DNA from: Pestalotiopsis fici W106-1
Lineage: Eukaryota; Ascomycota; Sordariomycetes; Amphisphaeriales; Sporocadaceae
Direction of reading: 5' to 3'
NCBI RefSeq assembly: GCF_000516985.1
Contig: NW_006917092.1
Span: forward strand, 2,186,619-2,250,618
DNA length: 64,000 bases
The position numbers and the translations under genes are program-made. The notes beneath the pieces were generated by a model, which did not search any database, was not told where the DNA came from, and was given only the letters and a program-made list of their open reading frames with translations. Numbering within the stretch: position 1 is the stretch's first letter; the number at the start of each line of letters is the position of its first letter. This document shows positions 47,767 through 58,806 of this stretch, in pieces.

Positions 47767-50490
47767 CGTAATCCACAGCTGCAACGGGCCGCCAAAACTT
47801 TTACGGCCTGCTGGAACTTTATAGACGCACGGGCCACTCCATATATAATTTCGTATTTTTATATAATTACTATTTCCTAGCTTTAACAGCTTTAATAGCT
47901 TTAATTTCCCATTTATAATAATATTATATAATAGCGGAATCCAACTTATAGCCATTTCCCGAAAGCGGCCTATTTAAAGGTCCGCTTTGCGCGATAATAA
48001 AAAAGTTAATAAAGTCCTTAAATAAGCACGCAATTTAGTACGGCTACGCCCTAATCCGCCGAAATGCTGCGAATTACTTTAAGGGCAAATTAATAGTTTA
48101 TTTTATTTTTTACGACCGTAGCAAATAATGCGTTATTTAAAATTACGGTATTAGAAATCGCCGGATTCGTTTAATAGGCTGCGAATTTAAGGGTAAGCTT
48201 CGCGCCCTTAAGGCAGATAATAGGCGATGGACTTTTATAGTTATTAACGGAACTTATAATTATCTAGCTTCCCGTAATATATTAGCTTATTTTTTGCTAC
48301 GCCGATTCGAAAATAGCTATAAAGGATATATTACCAGCCTAGCTAAGCATAAAATCCGTTTTCGCGAAATATAATTTAGTTTTAAAGAAAATTTCCCGGA
48401 TTACCCGTTTGCCAAAAAGGATATTAATAACTACATTTAAACCCTTTATATTAAAAAGCTTAATAGCTTTATAGCAATATAAGCCTTTATTAAAAAATTA
48501 ATAGCCGATAGCCTTTGTTATAAAATTATTTACGCCGTAGATAACGCTTACCGTATAAAGGCTATAATTTGGATTTACCCTTAGTGCGAAAAGCTGTGGA
48601 AACAATTCCTACAAATCGCTAGCATAGATAATATTTATAAAACGAACAAATATTATATATCGTTCTTTAATATAACCGGTATTACGTATATAAGTTTAAT
48701 TTTTAATATATATTTTGGTATTATACCTAACGAAATACATATTTCCTATAATTTATTTTTATCGATTTTTATACGATTCATATATAAGATCGGTGCTAAC
48801 GAATTATTAGTTTTAGTTACTAATTTTAATCGGGAGCTTAAGGCTGCTGCTAAAAAGCATTTATTATTTACCTAATAGCAGATTTATATATTTTATATTA
48901 ATAAAAATATTATTTTTAATATTAAAAAAAAAATAGTAAAAGATAAAGCAAGCATTAATTACTATTATAAACTAATTAATAGCTAACGTAAACGATGACT
49001 TTAACGACGAGGACTAGAACCCCGATTTTAGTGCCGAATCCTTTACGTTTAATAAGAAGGATCGTAAAGCTTTACGTTAGCTAAACTAATTAGCTAAGCC
49101 GGCTACTATTAAACGCTTACCCCTACTCCTATTTAAGCTTACCTATACCCGCGAAGGTATATTATTATGCTAGGCATATATAGTTTATTCGTAAATTATA
49201 ATAAAGTTCTAGGTATTATAGCGCCGTTTAATAAAGGAATTCGTTAATAAACAGCGGCCGATCCTAAATTATTTAAAAAAAACATACCTGCCTTAGCGCG
49301 CATAATAGGCCAATTATTATATTTTACGATATCGTAATTACGGTATTCGTATTACTTCCCCTACCGAAATAAATCACTACTAAATTAAATCGTATCTATT
49401 CGATAGCTACGCTAATTTATTTAAGCTAGATAAAGCACTTACAAAGAAGCTACGCAATTAGAAACGCGATTATATATAAATTACCGCCGATAACGAGGTT
49501 AAGATCCGTCAAAGCCCGCTACGCTAGCTTTAGCTAGGTAACATAAATGCTTATATCTTACGGAAAGCATTAGATCTATTAGTCCTTTAATACCGAATAG
49601 CCCTTAGCTAGCTATTAATACCTTTACGACCTTTTCCGCCGCTATTAATACTTTATTTGGGTATATTTACGGCGTAATACGGTTTACCTTATAGCCACAT
49701 TTTATTTAGCTATATTAAACCGAAAAAAAATAAGCCTAAAGTTTAAATAGTAAAGCTGGAGGAGATTAACGAATACTGGCATATAGGCTTTAATTTGGTA
49801 AATAATAAAATTTTAATTATACATTATATATACTAATTAAACATATTATAATTCGATAAAAAACCGGATTTTTAGATAATCGAGCCTAGGCAAGCTAAGC
49901 CCCGAGGACGGCCCAAAACTAATGCTATTATTATCCTAAATGCCTTTTATATTTAAATAATTATTAAATCAAAAGCTAACGGGGGAGGAAGCAAAACGGT
50001 TTTACACCTAAGCGTCCGCAAATTTTTATTATAATAGGAAATTATAGATCTTACGGGCGACGACGACGAGGAGGAGGACGATATCCTTATTAAACCGGTG
50101 GCACCCCCGAAAAAGCCAGCGGCTATTAAAAAAGCACCTGCCGTAATAGCATTAAAGGCTAAATTATCTAGCATAGCTCTATATATTAATATATTAATTT
50201 TATTAACGGCCTTTTTAGCCAGCTAGCAGGCTTTGCGCGATGCCGTCGCTGGTGCCGGTGCCGGTGCCGGTACCGGTGCTATTGTTATACCTATCGTTAT
50301 TAATGATAATAATTTCTCGGATGACCTTTTTATAGATAGTAATTAAATAATTAACGTATAGGCTATTTCTTATATAATTTGTATTTTTTTGCAAATTTAT
50401 CGGATTTAAACGATTTGGGCCAGATTTAGATTTATAGCTGTTATATAATCGGTGGTGCTGGAGTTGGTGCTATAGTTGACTATAGCGGGA

Positions 50491-50548
50491 AAATTGGTGG
50501 GGCTAATGCCCCGATAGCTGAGGGGGTAATGCCCTGTTAGCATTACTT
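50491..50548 (-). repeat. Terminal inverted repeat, right
   Basis: This is the reverse complement of the left repeat, with mismatches clustered in one short block. Confidence 0.85.
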
Positions 50549-50556
50549 TTTCAAAT
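50549..50556. repeat. 8-bp target-site duplication, right
   Basis: TTTCAAAT directly after the right inverted repeat. Confidence 0.85.
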
Positions 50557-50848
50557 TCCCTTTTCCCCCAGCCTCTTCTCAACTTGGTCCCCTGACTTTT
50601 CCCCCCCTTCGTCACCGTCCACGCAACCTTTTTCACCAGTCTATTCAATTCATCACTTTAGTGTTCCCTCGTCATTGTGCACAATTTCTTGCATTAGGGG
50701 CTCGTGTTATCGTACACAGCCAAGTAAGATATTAGCTCAAGTCTGAATGGTTGCCCGTCGACGATAAGCAAGCCAATTGAGTATCAACCCGAGAAAAAGA
50801 AATACAACCTCATTCTCGTGTCCCATTCGCTGGTCAGACACCACCGCC
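50557..50848. other. Remaining proximal promoter of the RNR inhibitor gene
   Basis: A C/T-rich stretch typical of fungal core promoters between the transposon and the ATG. No ACGCGT box is seen in it. Confidence 0.5.
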
Positions 50849-51682
50849 ATGTCCGCACCACGAACGAAGCGCCAGTTCGCCGGCGCAGCCAGCGACCCGG
50901 CCCAACGCCGCATCACCTCCTTCTTCAGCAGCTCCGGCGCCGTCTCTTCATCCACATGCCCCGACGATGCTCTAGCCCGAGGAGGTGGCCTCGCCGCCGT
51001 GGACTCATCTGTCCAGGCAAACCTCCTATCCGTCGGCATGCGGGTGCGCAAGGCCGTTCCCGAGGGCTACAAGACGAACGGCTACAGCGCCTTTTCGCTG
51101 TGGGACGAAAACAACAACACTACCAGCAGAAGTAACAGGGAGATGACAGCTCCGACCAAGACGACCTACGACGCCACCGGTCGCTCGCGTAGCGGCGCCG
51201 CCTCTGTGGCTACGACACCAAGGGAATTGCTCCCCTTTTGCGGCATTCACAAGATTGGCGGCATGGACACGCAAAAGCCAAACGCTGCCGATGATTATTC
51301 GTTTAGCCTGCCTTCTACCGAAGGTCCGCTGGGCCTGCTTGACCCGGACTCCATGGACGAAGTCCCGGGCCTCACCCTCAGCCAGGAGTCGGTCGAGTCA
51401 AATAATTCGATAGAGGCTGACACTTTTGGCTCGAGGACACGGAAGCGGTTCTTTGCCGACGAGGAGAGTGCTGATTTCCCCGACTTTGGAGCGAGCTCGC
51501 GAAGCCTCGCGCCCGTGGACCCCAGCAATGGCAGACGACTGGCCACACCCCGGAAGACTAGACTCTCGACAAAGCTGGATGGGCCTGGACCTGTTGGTCA
51601 AGAGAATGTCATGGTTCTTGATGACTTTGAGGAGGCTTCGTTCTTGGATCCGAACGTGGAAGTCGACATGGACGACCTTTGA
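50849..51682 (+). CDS. Ribonucleotide reductase inhibitor (Spd1/Sml1/Dif1-like) with PIP box
   Basis: A single exon of 277 residues. The ATG at 50849 has the strong context CCACCGCCATGTC. The conserved block LLSVGMRVRKAVPEGYKTNG at residues about 59-78, followed by YSAFSLWDE, is that of the fungal RNR_inhib family (PF08591). These proteins hold dNTP levels down by inhibiting or relocating ribonucleotide reductase until S phase or DNA damage. Residues 19-26, QRRITSFF, fit the PCNA-interacting consensus Q-x-x-I-x-x-F-F, as expected for a protein destroyed on chromatin by CRL4-Cdt2. The rest is low-complexity, and the C-terminus is acidic (VEVDMDDL). A transposon ends 300 bp upstream of the ATG. 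It is convergent with the Gemin2-like gene. Confidence 0.82.
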   Translation: MSAPRTKRQFAGAASDPAQRRITSFFSSSGAVSSSTCPDDALARGGGLAAVDSSVQANLLSVGMRVRKAVPEGYKTNGYSAFSLWDENNNTTSRSNREMTAPTKTTYDATGRSRSGAASVATTPRELLPFCGIHKIGGMDTQKPNAADDYSFSLPSTEGPLGLLDPDSMDEVPGLTLSQESVESNNSIEADTFGSRTRKRFFADEESADFPDFGASSRSLAPVDPSNGRRLATPRKTRLSTKLDGPGPVGQENVMVLDDFEEASFLDPNVEVDMDDL

Positions 51683-52202
51683 TGTGTAGGCGCAAAAAGA
51701 AAAGTTGCAGACGGCCACAATTATTAGCTGTCGTCTGAAACGGCATGGGACGATCGTCAAAAAGAGGTTATGTATGATCAGATTGAAGAGCTGTGCCAGA
51801 GGAAGAGGCTCTTGTCATTTGCACTTGCGTTGGCGTTTCTGGAGTTGCCCTCAGACATTAGGTCTGTCCTAGGGCTGAATTTGTCTTTTTTTGGTACAGC
51901 ATGTATGATTTATTGTGAGGTTATAAAATCTGCCAGTCGTTGATGCCGACAGCATCAAGTAAAATATACCGATTATTCGACTATATTTTGTGCTTTGATA
52001 TTCTCTGTGCCTGTCCCATGGCGAGCACTAGAGCAAAACCTCGAGAGCGAGTTGAAGTGGATCGGCTATGCTACATAGTACAATATGACCGTTTCATTAT
52101 TACACTCTGAACGTGACAAAGTATAGCAGTTACAGAGGTGCTTGGCCGGCTATTACCTTGGATTGGTGCAATTCACTGCATGATGACTTGTAATCGTACA
52201 AC
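51683..52202. other. Convergent intergenic region
   Basis: Shared 3' region of two convergent genes. No feature was recognised. Confidence 0.6.
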
Positions 52203-53774
52203 TTACACCCCAATCATGCGTCCAAAGGGGTCTCTAAACTCGAGCAAGTCTCTTTGCCCATAGAACTCACCAGCCACGGTAAGAATCATGTTTAGTGTAG
52301 CTCGCAAATTGGCCTCGCGCATCTCGTTCTTGCCGTCTGATCCCGATTTTGCCTCACCTGAAGTTGCGACTGGAGTGTCGGCAATGCTGCCAGTTTGGTG
52401 ATCTTGTACTTGCTCTTCAAAACTACTTTCCAGCTGAGCAAGTAGTCGGGCCTTAGCCGCCTCTACGTCAGCTGTGGGTTTCTGAAGCTCTTGGGGTTCG
52501 GCAGATACTTCCCCATCTTCCTCGTCCGAGTCGATTTGCATCTCGACATCAGATTGTGGGGTTGGGATATCGACAGATGCGTCCAATTTGTCCTGTGACG
52601 GTGGGGCTGTCGAGATTGCATCAGAAGTCTGAAGAGGTGATTCTGAGGTGATCTCCTCGTTCTTGCTGTCTGTTGGATCCTCGGGAGCAGTAGAGACTGC
52701 CTCGACCTTCTCGTTCCCATCCAATCCAATATCTTCGTTTGAGACAACGTCAATTTCTTCCACATCACCATTGTCTTCATTGTCTGCGCCGCCTTCGACG
52801 CCATACTGTTCTCGAAGAACATCTGCTTCGGCCAAGCTCAGCATGAACATGACCGCCCTCTTGCCTAGCTCACGGACCCAGCCAACTTCTGTATAGTCAA
52901 GCTCGCCCCTTTCCGGCAGCCGAGCAAGGAGGGCCCAGATCCAGCGACTTGTTCTTTCACGCAACTCTTGTCCTCTTCTGAAGAAATTACCGTTTAGGAT
53001 GATTCGAATCAGGCGAAGTACGCTGTCCTTATGCATTGAGGCGATCTGGACTGGAAGCGGGTCGGTATTCCGAAGCCGTGGCGCCCATTCCTTATAGGGA
53101 CTCGGCGTTGTACCGAAGCCGCGCACTTGTGTAGGGTGGCTGGCTGAAAGAGTTTTGACAGCAGTGCCAGGCGGCTCCGACTGTAATATGTCGCGAAGCA
53201 TTTTGTACCGCCGGGTGATGCTGATAAAGTAGGCATCGTGAATCTCTGCAGAATTGCTGTTGCGAGGACCACCTAGACTGCTTTCTTCGCTTTTGACCTC
53301 GCTTGACTCGCCGTCTTCCTTGTCGGTCGCCTCTCCTTCTTCTCCTTCTTCTCCTTCCTCTTCGTCGTTGTCATTTTGTTCTCCATTATACCCGTCTGGG
53401 TATGCCGTGTATGCGCCGTCATGATAGAAACCCCGAAAATCGCCTCTTCCATCTTCGTAGATGCTGCGATCCACTGCGCCATCTTTCGACACTGGCAACT
53501 CGGGTCCTGCCTTGCGAGCAATGAGCACGTGGGGAATACCTTCTGCCTGACTTCTGACGGATTTGAGATAGGCGAGAGCGTCGGTCTCATCCTCCCATTC
53601 CAGGTCCTCGTCTTTTGGAATGGTAGCTGCGTCGAGGTTGCCGAATGCGAATCGCTGGCCATACGTTTCGTCCACGCCTTGGCCGTGTCGCTTTGCAGAA
53701 TTTGAAGAGCTATTGAATCGGTGCTTCTTGACTGGTTGGTCACTGTCGCCGTCTGCGGGGCGCTTCTCGGCCAT
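52203..53774 (-). CDS. Gemin2/Brr1 (SIP1) family snRNP assembly protein
   Basis: A single exon of 523 residues from the ATG at 53774 (MAEKRPADGDSDQP). An N-terminal block, EWEDETDALAYLKSVRSQA, is followed by a Glu/Asp-rich stretch. Then comes the helical Gemin2 domain: PLPVQIASMHKDSVLRLIRI, RERTSRWIWALLARLPERGE, GWVRELGKRAVMFML and, at the end, LNMILTVAGEFYGQRDLLEF, whose G-Q-R-D-L is the family's closing motif. Gemin2 (Brr1 in yeast) helps load the Sm ring on spliceosomal snRNAs. A long acidic, low-complexity insert splits the domain, as is common in fungal copies. It looks intact and is a core gene. Confidence 0.82.
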   Translation of the reverse strand: MAEKRPADGDSDQPVKKHRFNSSSNSAKRHGQGVDETYGQRFAFGNLDAATIPKDEDLEWEDETDALAYLKSVRSQAEGIPHVLIARKAGPELPVSKDGAVDRSIYEDGRGDFRGFYHDGAYTAYPDGYNGEQNDNDEEEGEEGEEGEATDKEDGESSEVKSEESSLGGPRNSNSAEIHDAYFISITRRYKMLRDILQSEPPGTAVKTLSASHPTQVRGFGTTPSPYKEWAPRLRNTDPLPVQIASMHKDSVLRLIRIILNGNFFRRGQELRERTSRWIWALLARLPERGELDYTEVGWVRELGKRAVMFMLSLAEADVLREQYGVEGGADNEDNGDVEEIDVVSNEDIGLDGNEKVEAVSTAPEDPTDSKNEEITSESPLQTSDAISTAPPSQDKLDASVDIPTPQSDVEMQIDSDEEDGEVSAEPQELQKPTADVEAAKARLLAQLESSFEEQVQDHQTGSIADTPVATSGEAKSGSDGKNEMREANLRATLNMILTVAGEFYGQRDLLEFRDPFGRMIGV

Positions 53775-54254
53775 GTTGCGACAGGCCGGCCGACACACTG
53801 TGAGAATAATGTGAAGGGTTGAAGGTGATGCCTGGAACGACAGGAATTATCGTTTGTAGCTTGTGAACTGGAGCTCCAGCTGTTGGGGCCCACTTTGGGT
53901 CCTGCGTTAGGCCTGGGTCTCGGGCCCATGCTGCCCTAAGCCTGTTTCGACGTACTATATTAATATGACGGAACAGTACTCCAGCTAGTAAGAATAGATA
54001 ATGGGACCTATTAACTATACGTATTACACAAACTTCCTGGAGCTCCTGGATGCCTAGTAAGTATATGAATATTAGTTACCCTCTATGTTATTGAGACGAA
54101 ATTAGATTATTTTGAATTACTTATTTATGCTTATGTACCGCGTTTATTAGGTAATATCGAATTTATAAATTACCTAGGTATATAGGCAGTTTTTAACTAG
54201 CGAGCGTAGTACACTGGCGTACTCGGCAATTAGTCTCTGGGTACGGGATTCATG
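53775..54254. other. AT-rich intergenic boundary
   Basis: From about 53950 to 54230 the sequence is AT- and TA-rich with no open frame, like an old RIP-affected remnant. It marks the change from the core block to the accessory region on the right. Confidence 0.5.
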
Positions 54255-54846
54255 ATGGGGTCAAAGAACCTGCAGGACATTCAGCAAGCAATCGACGTCA
54301 GTAGACAGGCGGCTGAGGCGGTCGACCGCGATGACATGCAGAGGCGCGCGGCGTCGGCCAACGTTTGTCAAATCTACTAAATCTACTGAAGGAAAGTACG
54401 AACAAGATGGAGAGGCTGCCAACTTGGACGAGGTCATTGGTGTTCTTGGACAGGTTCTTCAAGGTAGTCTCTCAGCAACGCGTCCCGAGAGAGGAACTTT
54501 GGAAATCGGCTTGGTGGACGTGCTGCGTGAGCGATTTCGCCGCACTGGTGACGCCAGGGATTTGGAGAAGTCCAGAGAGGCCTTCCAGCGAGCATGAGCT
54601 TCTTGGAATGCTCTACTGACGATTCAAACCGATGCTGCCATTCGGGCTGCTGAGATTGCGGCAACTTGAGCTAAGGAATATCTCGAGAGTCACAATTCCC
54701 CGGATCCGTCAGTGCTACTCCGATATTGGACGGAAGTCTCAAACGGACCTCGACCATGCCGTCAGTCTCCTCCATGCTCTGAGCCCCCGAGACATGCAGA
54801 AAGTCAACAAGCAACAAAAGCTCAACCGATTCGCTGGCCTCAACAA
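54255..54846 (+). pseudogene. TPR-CHAT family relic
   Basis: The piece from 54255 encodes NLQDIQQAIDVSRQAAEAVD, and the next in-frame part encodes NLDEVIGVLGQVLQGS and VLRERFRRTGDARDLEKSRE, typical degenerate TPR units of fungal TPR-CHAT proteins. Further on, LDHAVSLLHALSPRDMQKVN and KQQKLNRFAGL match the linker before the CHAT protease domain. At least three frame changes or stops break it. One is caused by a duplicated 9-bp unit (aaatctact twice, near 54370). The sequence then stops resembling the family near 54846, so the CHAT domain is absent. Intact relatives are caspase-like proteases of bacterial and fungal conflict systems. This copy is dead. Confidence 0.65.
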
Positions 54847-55210
54847 TCTGCCAAACCCATACGACATCATTTGCGAGGGAGAGAGGAAAGCAGGGCAAGA
54901 ACGAGACAGTGCAGCGGATTTTCATGACGGAATGACACAAAACAGAGGCTGCCGTGACGTGCCTTGGAAAAGTGGCAAAGATCCCCCTAACCAGATAATT
55001 GATGGATGGAGCAAGAGTCACAGCGACGACAAAACCATGAATCGACAACTCTTCCAGCATGGACGAACAATCTTGATTTACGTGGCTACTACCAAGTTTC
55101 AAGCCCATATACCACAAATGGCACCAGTGCATTCGCGCGTCCAACATTCTTTTGTCCTCGTCCCGAACCAGGCCACAAAAGCAGCCTGCAGCGGTGAGCT
55201 AAGGGCCACC
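54847..55210. other. Intergenic, no gene seen
   Basis: Open on the plus strand by chance in part. No family resemblance beyond the relic to its left. Confidence 0.5.
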
Positions 55211-58200
55211 TTAGTGTTGATGGTCCTCATTCTCAGCAGCAGGATCCATGTTGACATCATCCCAGTCAGCATAGACTGTGTCGCCGATGCTGATGATCCC
55301 CGTGGCAATGGGTTTACCCCCTCCACTCTTCGCCTCCTCGTACGTCTTGTACACAGACGCCTTGTGGTCAAACTCCTTCGTCAGGGAGAAGCCCGGGGCA
55401 TTAAGATTAAGGATATGCTTCTTTTTGTCCACTTGTTGTACTGTTGTCGGCCTGTGTGATTTTTACGCGCATCCGTTGTTAGTCATGGCCTCTCGTCTCA
55501 TTTATGGGCTAGAGAAAGATGCGGTAACCAAGGGGAAGAGGCACTTACAGAGGCTGGAGGCTAGCTTCAAACACATCATCCAACACAACAACCAGTCCAT
55601 TTTTGAGCTGCTCGTCAGTGAGGTGTGCAGTCAAATCCGTCTCGACCAGATCAGCGCTAATTTGCGCGTTCGGCGCCGTCTTAAGAACATGGTCCATGTG
55701 CACCTCCCTCTTGCTGCCGTAGAGGTAGAAGGGCATCTTGGTCGGGTAGTCGGCATCCAGCGCGGCAAACGCCATTGACTCATCAACCACCACCCGCACA
55801 TTGCTGAGCGTGAAACCCTCCTCCACCGGCGCTAGGGGGTTCTCGACCGCGGGTATGCCCTTGTCCAGTCTGAACTTGAGCTTGGACGCTGTATCGGGTT
55901 TGAGCAGGCCCGCGAGCAGGTCGTCAAGTTTCTCCTTCTCCATGTTGGCGATGGTGTAGAATTGGCCGGGGTTCTTGCCGCGCTCCTCCTTGTACAGCGC
56001 GTATACATTCGCGGGGAGGTCGGCCGCAATGACGAGTTGCTTGCGGTGGTTGGCCTTGTTGAACATGGCGATGTGGGTGAAGTAGGTCTTTTCTAAACCC
56101 TGCACGACGAAACCGTGGAAGCCGGGGGTCCGCGTGTTGCGGATGAGGCAGCGCTCGATACCGCGCTCGGCCACCTTGCGGAAGTCCTTAACCATGGCAC
56201 TCATGAAGTCGGGGCTGGTCGGCCACGGGCTCATGGTCACGTTGACCAGGAAGCGCAGGTCGCCTCGCGAGGGTTTGACGTTCCCTTCTTGGTCAGTTGT
56301 TTTGAGACCCAGGCGGAGCTTGAAGGTCTCGAGACACCTGCCGTACGGCTCCTCGCCGAACTCAGATGATGTGAGGAAGAGTGGTCGCTCGCTGACCACG
56401 TCTTTCTCGGAGGAGACGGAGAGCTTGGAAAAGATCCATTGGTTGAGGTAGTTGGCTTCGCCCTTGTTGATTACGGTCGTTCAGCGTCTGCTTGCAACAT
56501 GGGAAGGTGGTTTTCTGCTTGAGGTTAAAAGAAGTTGACTCACCACATCCTGATTCACCTCGTCGCCAATTTTGAAATTGGTCGCAAAGGCGTTGATCAT
56601 GAGATCGCCTCCTAGCTCACACAACAGCTTCCAGGCCTCTTTGTCCTCGAACAGTGTCTTGTTGTCGCGGCCGAGGATCTTCTTTCGGATGTAGTCTTTC
56701 TGGGCCTCAACATCCCCGCCCGCTGTTCTCTCCGAAGGGAGACGGATGAGAGGCGCAATGATGAGGGCGTCAGCGGGCACTTTGTGCTCGAGTTCATCTT
56801 TGTACCTCGGCGCCATTGTGGCCCAGTGGCAATAGAGCTATTGAATAGATACAAATATTAGCCCATGAAGGTGTACTTGTAAGTAAGGAAGCGAGGTCTG
56901 AATAAACCTTTGCGCACGAAAACATGGCCTCGCCCAGCAGCCTGCCATAGCCGTCCTTGTCAAGGCCCAGCGACCGATGGGTAAGCCAGATAGCGACGGC
57001 TGATGCGCCGGGCTTACTTCCCTCAACACCGTAGACGCCCATACTGCCCTGGTCGTCGCCGTCGTGAAACACGATGGGACTCGTCCAAGTGAGGAGATAC
57101 CGCATGCGCCCGTCTTTGTAGCAGAGGCCGCCAGCAGGGTAGTTGATGTATCCCGATCTGTGATAGTTGGTGTCAAAGAAGGGGAGAGAAGATGCCAACC
57201 GCATCTAGTAGGGGAGAAGACTGACTTGTGAGGATCGATCGTGATGCTGTCCGCATGCTTCAAGGCCTGTAGCTGCGTCTTGGTGTACAGACTCAGGGGT
57301 ATCGCCGGCACGTACGGGGTGTCGCCCGGACCGCCGCGATAGCGGTCCCTTAGCATCGAGGCAAAGTAGCCACCCCACGCGGCATCACAGTGGACTGCGA
57401 ATGACACACCTCTATCTTTTTGGTACTCGTCGCGGATCTTGATGATATCGGCGAGAGGATCGCACGCGCCGTGCTCTGTGGAGCCCATGATGGCGACGAC
57501 GCCGAATATGGGGGTCTTCGTTTCGATGCACTTGTCGAGTTTTGTCCTGAGGTCGTCCGCGTTCATCCGGGCCTCGTTGTCGACGTCGATGTCGACGAAG
57601 CTCTCGGAGCCAATGCCCGAGATGGCTTTTTGAGAGTCCGTTAGCGACATGGACGCCTGTTATCATGTTAATAAATGATGAAGAAACTCACCTCCGCCCT
57701 TGGGCCAGGAGTAATGCTTTGTCGCACATATCATGTACTTTCCATGGTTAATGTCGAACTTGCGCTCCAGGTCGTCCTTGCCCGTTGTCTGGACCAGATA
57801 CGGCCTCAGCGCGTCCTGCAGGAAGCCCGAGCTGATGGAGTACCTCTCACCCAACAGGGTGGGGATTGAGAGCACCGTGGAGGGCGTCAGGTTTAAGAGC
57901 TCCTCCTTGGTGAGTTTCAGGAACTCCTTCGATCCTGCGTTGCACGTTTCAACGATGAAGGGCGGCTCGACGGTGCTGAGAAACCTGAGTGGACCTTTCT
58001 CAATGGCGAGCTTGAGGGAAAATGGGTAGAACTTGAGGTTTCGCGCTATTGAGAGGGCGTATGTGGTTAGATCTTGTCCTTTGCGTGAAGGGGAGCAAAA
58101 AGGGGACCCGTACTTGCCCAGATGGCCTCGAGATTGGCTACGGACCCATCCTGACGGCATCGAGAACGTGTTAGAAATCGTCATTGTCCGTTGACATGAA

Positions 58201-58806
58201 AGCCACCGGCGGGAGCCATAAGCGGATACACTCACACAGGTGATATGCCCCCAGGGGGCAGGATCTTCGTGCGGGTTATTGTATCCCAGCATCTGACAAA
58301 GCTCCTGGCCGACTTGCCTCTCGACTTCGGTTGTGTATGGGCTTGCCTCGGTGGCGACATTGTTGGGGTTGTAAATCATGGCCGACATGTCTTAAGGACA
58401 CAAGCGTTAGGGACTGCGGTTCAAGTGGCTGTCTTAACATTGACTTACATCCAATGATGCTCGACAGCGTGGTATCCATGTTCATATGCGCATTGTACCG
58501 TGGCGACCAGAACGGTACGGAATGCTTGGCCAGCTTGTCCGATAGGTCCGCCGAGTCCATGCTGAGCCTCTCAATGCTTTCCTGGTAATCTTTTAATTTC
58601 ATCATGTCCTCCGTAATGAAGAGGTACTTTTCCTTGTCGTCTGTGAGTTCGACCCGGGTCTGTTTGTGGCGCTCGAGGACTTTTTTGAAGACACATTGTA
58701 GGGTGTCCAGGTTCTCGGCCTGCGGGCCGAGAAACCAAGAGCTGACGAGGGCATGTTTGCGCTGGTTCTCGTCGATGGTGTCGGCTTGTACTTCGTTGGT
58801 CGGCAT
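55211..58806 (-). CDS. PLP-dependent tyrosine-decarboxylase-like enzyme, 1000 residues
   Basis: Nine exons join in frame: 58806..58449, 58390..58236, 58150..58114, 58045..57692, 57625..57226, 57157..56908, 56837..56544, 56462..55549 and 55451..55211. The N-terminal 600 residues follow group II amino-acid decarboxylases, closest to bacterial tyrosine decarboxylase: DGSVANLEAIWA, STEHGACDP, HCDAAWGGYF, and SITIDPHKSGYINYPAGGLC with the PLP lysine at about 435 (split by an intron). It continues with GVEGSKPGASAVAIW. Such enzymes turn tyrosine or a similar amino acid into its amine and CO2. The C-terminal 400 residues (LFLTSSEFGEEPYGRCLETF onward) are an extra domain I do not recognise. No signal peptide is seen, so it is probably cytosolic. 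All introns look normal and no lesion is seen. The substrate is inferred. Confidence 0.85.

Larger units (their letters stand above)
47709..50548. mobile_element. Mutator-like (MULE) DNA transposon, RIP-degraded
   Basis: The 2840-bp element has 58-bp terminal inverted repeats (47709-47766 and 50491-50548; 52 of 58 identical by eye) and an 8-bp target duplication. The interior is very AT-rich and full of TA dinucleotides, with stops in every frame, the mark of RIP (C to T on both strands). Transposase remnants remain readable on the plus strand. Near 48180-48370 is a zinc-finger-like piece, GCEFKGKLRALK...NGTYNYLASRN, where the tyrosines sit where relatives have histidine. Near 48620-48700 is SIDNIYKTNKYYISFFNITG, the first-Asp region of the MULE DDE domain. 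A (GGTGCC)n-like stretch lies at about 50247-50280. It cannot make a working transposase. Confidence 0.85.

Noticed and set aside
47701..50556. Reading the transposon as Tc1/mariner with a TA duplication
   Set aside because: The TA next to the repeats lies inside a longer matched repeat. The 8-bp TTTCAAAT duplication and MULE transposase relics fit better.
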